Assembly: GCF_947077775.1 (NCBI RefSeq) | Contig: NZ_CAMTTE010000001.1 | Location: 2,136,501-2,200,500, forward strand | DNA length: 64,000 bases | Direction: 5' to 3' | From: Salinibacter pepae | GTDB taxonomy: Bacteria; Bacteroidota; Rhodothermia; Rhodothermales; Salinibacteraceae | Shown: positions 63,193 through 64,000 of the stretch, piece after piece | Position numbering within the stretch: the first letter of the stretch is position 1 | Layout: every line of letters starts with the position of its first letter | The notes under the pieces: generated by a model | The model's input: the letters and a program-made list of their open reading frames with translations, nothing else | Database searches by the model: none | Told to the model about the DNA's origin: nothing | Made by a program: the position numbers and the translations under genes

Positions 63193-64000
63193 GTGAACGT
63201 TGATCGATCGCCGTCCACGTCGCCTCGGAACCTGCAGGCGAACGAGACGCCTCGATACAAAATGGGCGTCTTGTCCGTCGTGCCCTCCCCGTATCAGCGG
63301 GATTTGTTTGCGGCCCTGGCGGCGCGCCCGGAGGTCGACCTTGAAGTGTACTATCAGGAGGATGCCGTTCCCGAGTCTCCCTGGCCGGCGTATGAGTTGG
63401 CCCCCTACGAATCTGTGCTTTCGGGGTTTTGGCTAGGCTCGGGGCCGCGTCGCCTGTACATCAACTGGAACCTCCCCAACTTTCGGGCCTTCGACGTGGT
63501 CATTCTGAACACGAGCTACCTGTCGCTTGCCACGCAGTGGCTGATGCGTGCAGGACTGGGCGAGACGCCGTGGGTCGTGTGGGCCGAGCGACTGCGGGCA
63601 CAAGATTCGAAGATCAAGCGAGCGGCCCAGCGCCTGTTGACCGCACCCTTCGGGGGGGCCAGTGCGATTGCGGCCATCGGCACGCTCGCCCGTCGCCAGT
63701 ACCAGCAGCGGTTTCCGGATCAGCGGGTCGTGAACATTCCGTACCATTGCGACCTGAGTGCGTATCGGCGCGTCGCCGGGCAGTCGTCCTCCGGCGAGGG
63801 GGTCACCTTTCTGTTCTGTGGACAGATGATCCATCGGAAAGGGGTGGATCTTCTTCTGCGGGCCTTCGAGTCCCTCGTAGCAGACGGATTGGACGTTCGT
63901 CTCGTGCTAGTGGGGCGGGAGGCCGAGCTCCCAGAGATGATGGGGGACGTGGGGACGGCCGCGCGAGGACGCATCGCTTTCGAGGGGTTTCAGGATCCGG
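63193..64000 (+). CDS. GT4-family glycosyltransferase (3' end outside window)
   Basis: At least 269 residues, open to the window edge. The start is GTG 63193 or the in-frame ATG 63262 (MGVLSVVPSPYQRDLFAALA), the latter closer to the family's first beta strand. Core motifs LNTSYLSLATQWLMRA, WVVWAERLRAQDSKIKRAAQ, then TFLFCGQMIHRKGVDLLLRA as the nucleotide-sugar site. The C-terminal Ex7E region lies beyond the window. Likely completes the repeat-unit glycosyltransferases. Confidence 0.9.
   Translation, partial: MNVDRSPSTSPRNLQANETPRYKMGVLSVVPSPYQRDLFAALAARPEVDLEVYYQEDAVPESPWPAYELAPYESVLSGFWLGSGPRRLYINWNLPNFRAFDVVILNTSYLSLATQWLMRAGLGETPWVVWAERLRAQDSKIKRAAQRLLTAPFGGASAIAAIGTLARRQYQQRFPDQRVVNIPYHCDLSAYRRVAGQSSSGEGVTFLFCGQMIHRKGVDLLLRAFESLVADGLDVRLVLVGREAELPEMMGDVGTAARGRIAFEGFQDP

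Overview
The window looks like a chromosome segment of a halophilic, high-GC member of Rhodothermota/Bacteroidota close to Salinibacter. This is inferred from very acidic proteins in GC-rich DNA, a FecR/ECF-sigma/TonB-receptor trio, a complete curli (type VIII secretion) set, weak Shine-Dalgarno signals and a haloarchaeal-like PAS histidine kinase. No rRNA or other species marker is present, so the genus is a guess.

Layout. 1-11 kb: a histidine kinase running in from the left edge, a membrane protein, an M1-peptidase remnant, then on the minus strand an ECF sigma factor, FecR anti-sigma and STN-type TonB receptor, and an HyuA-like hydantoinase/oxoprolinase. 11-19 kb: an accessory island of toxin-antitoxin genes (Fic, VapBC-like, MNT/HEPN pieces, RES-Xre, UPF0175), transposon remnants, and a 5' hyuA-to-fic block present twice in full and once in part, each copy carrying the same GTGACAA palindrome operator. 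19-30 kb: a minus-strand curli locus with csgE, csgF, csgG, four curlin-repeat proteins, a broken fifth curlin, a CsgC/CsgH-like protein and a lipoprotein. A tRNA-Asn gene and a tRNA-like gene without a normal anticodon loop lie between the curlin genes.

30-37 kb: a nested transposon zone. It holds a 1.02-kb near-perfect duplicate of the VapBC-like module, an IS3-family element, an IS4-family element with 9-bp target duplications inside a TnpB gene, and a second TnpB (IS200/IS605, IS1341-type) element with one in-frame TGA. The TnpB element has split an AbrB-type antitoxin gene. Several short LE/RE-only relatives of these TnpB elements lie by toxin-antitoxin genes, and one of them (16.1-16.5 kb) keeps an omega-RNA-like 3' end.

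38-64 kb: a plus-strand exopolysaccharide/capsule locus. It has a Wzc-like tyrosine autokinase, an SLBB-like export protein, GDP-fucose synthesis (fcl, gmd), an MsbA-like ABC exporter, two sulfotransferases (one frameshifted), a polysaccharide pyruvyl transferase, an acyltransferase, nine glycosyltransferases (the last cut by the window edge) and a Wzy-like polymerase. The gene content suggests a fucose-containing, sulfated and pyruvylated acidic glycan. Three small toxin-antitoxin or helix-bundle loci interrupt it, and AT-rich patches near 49 and 54-56.5 kb point to recent acquisition of some genes.
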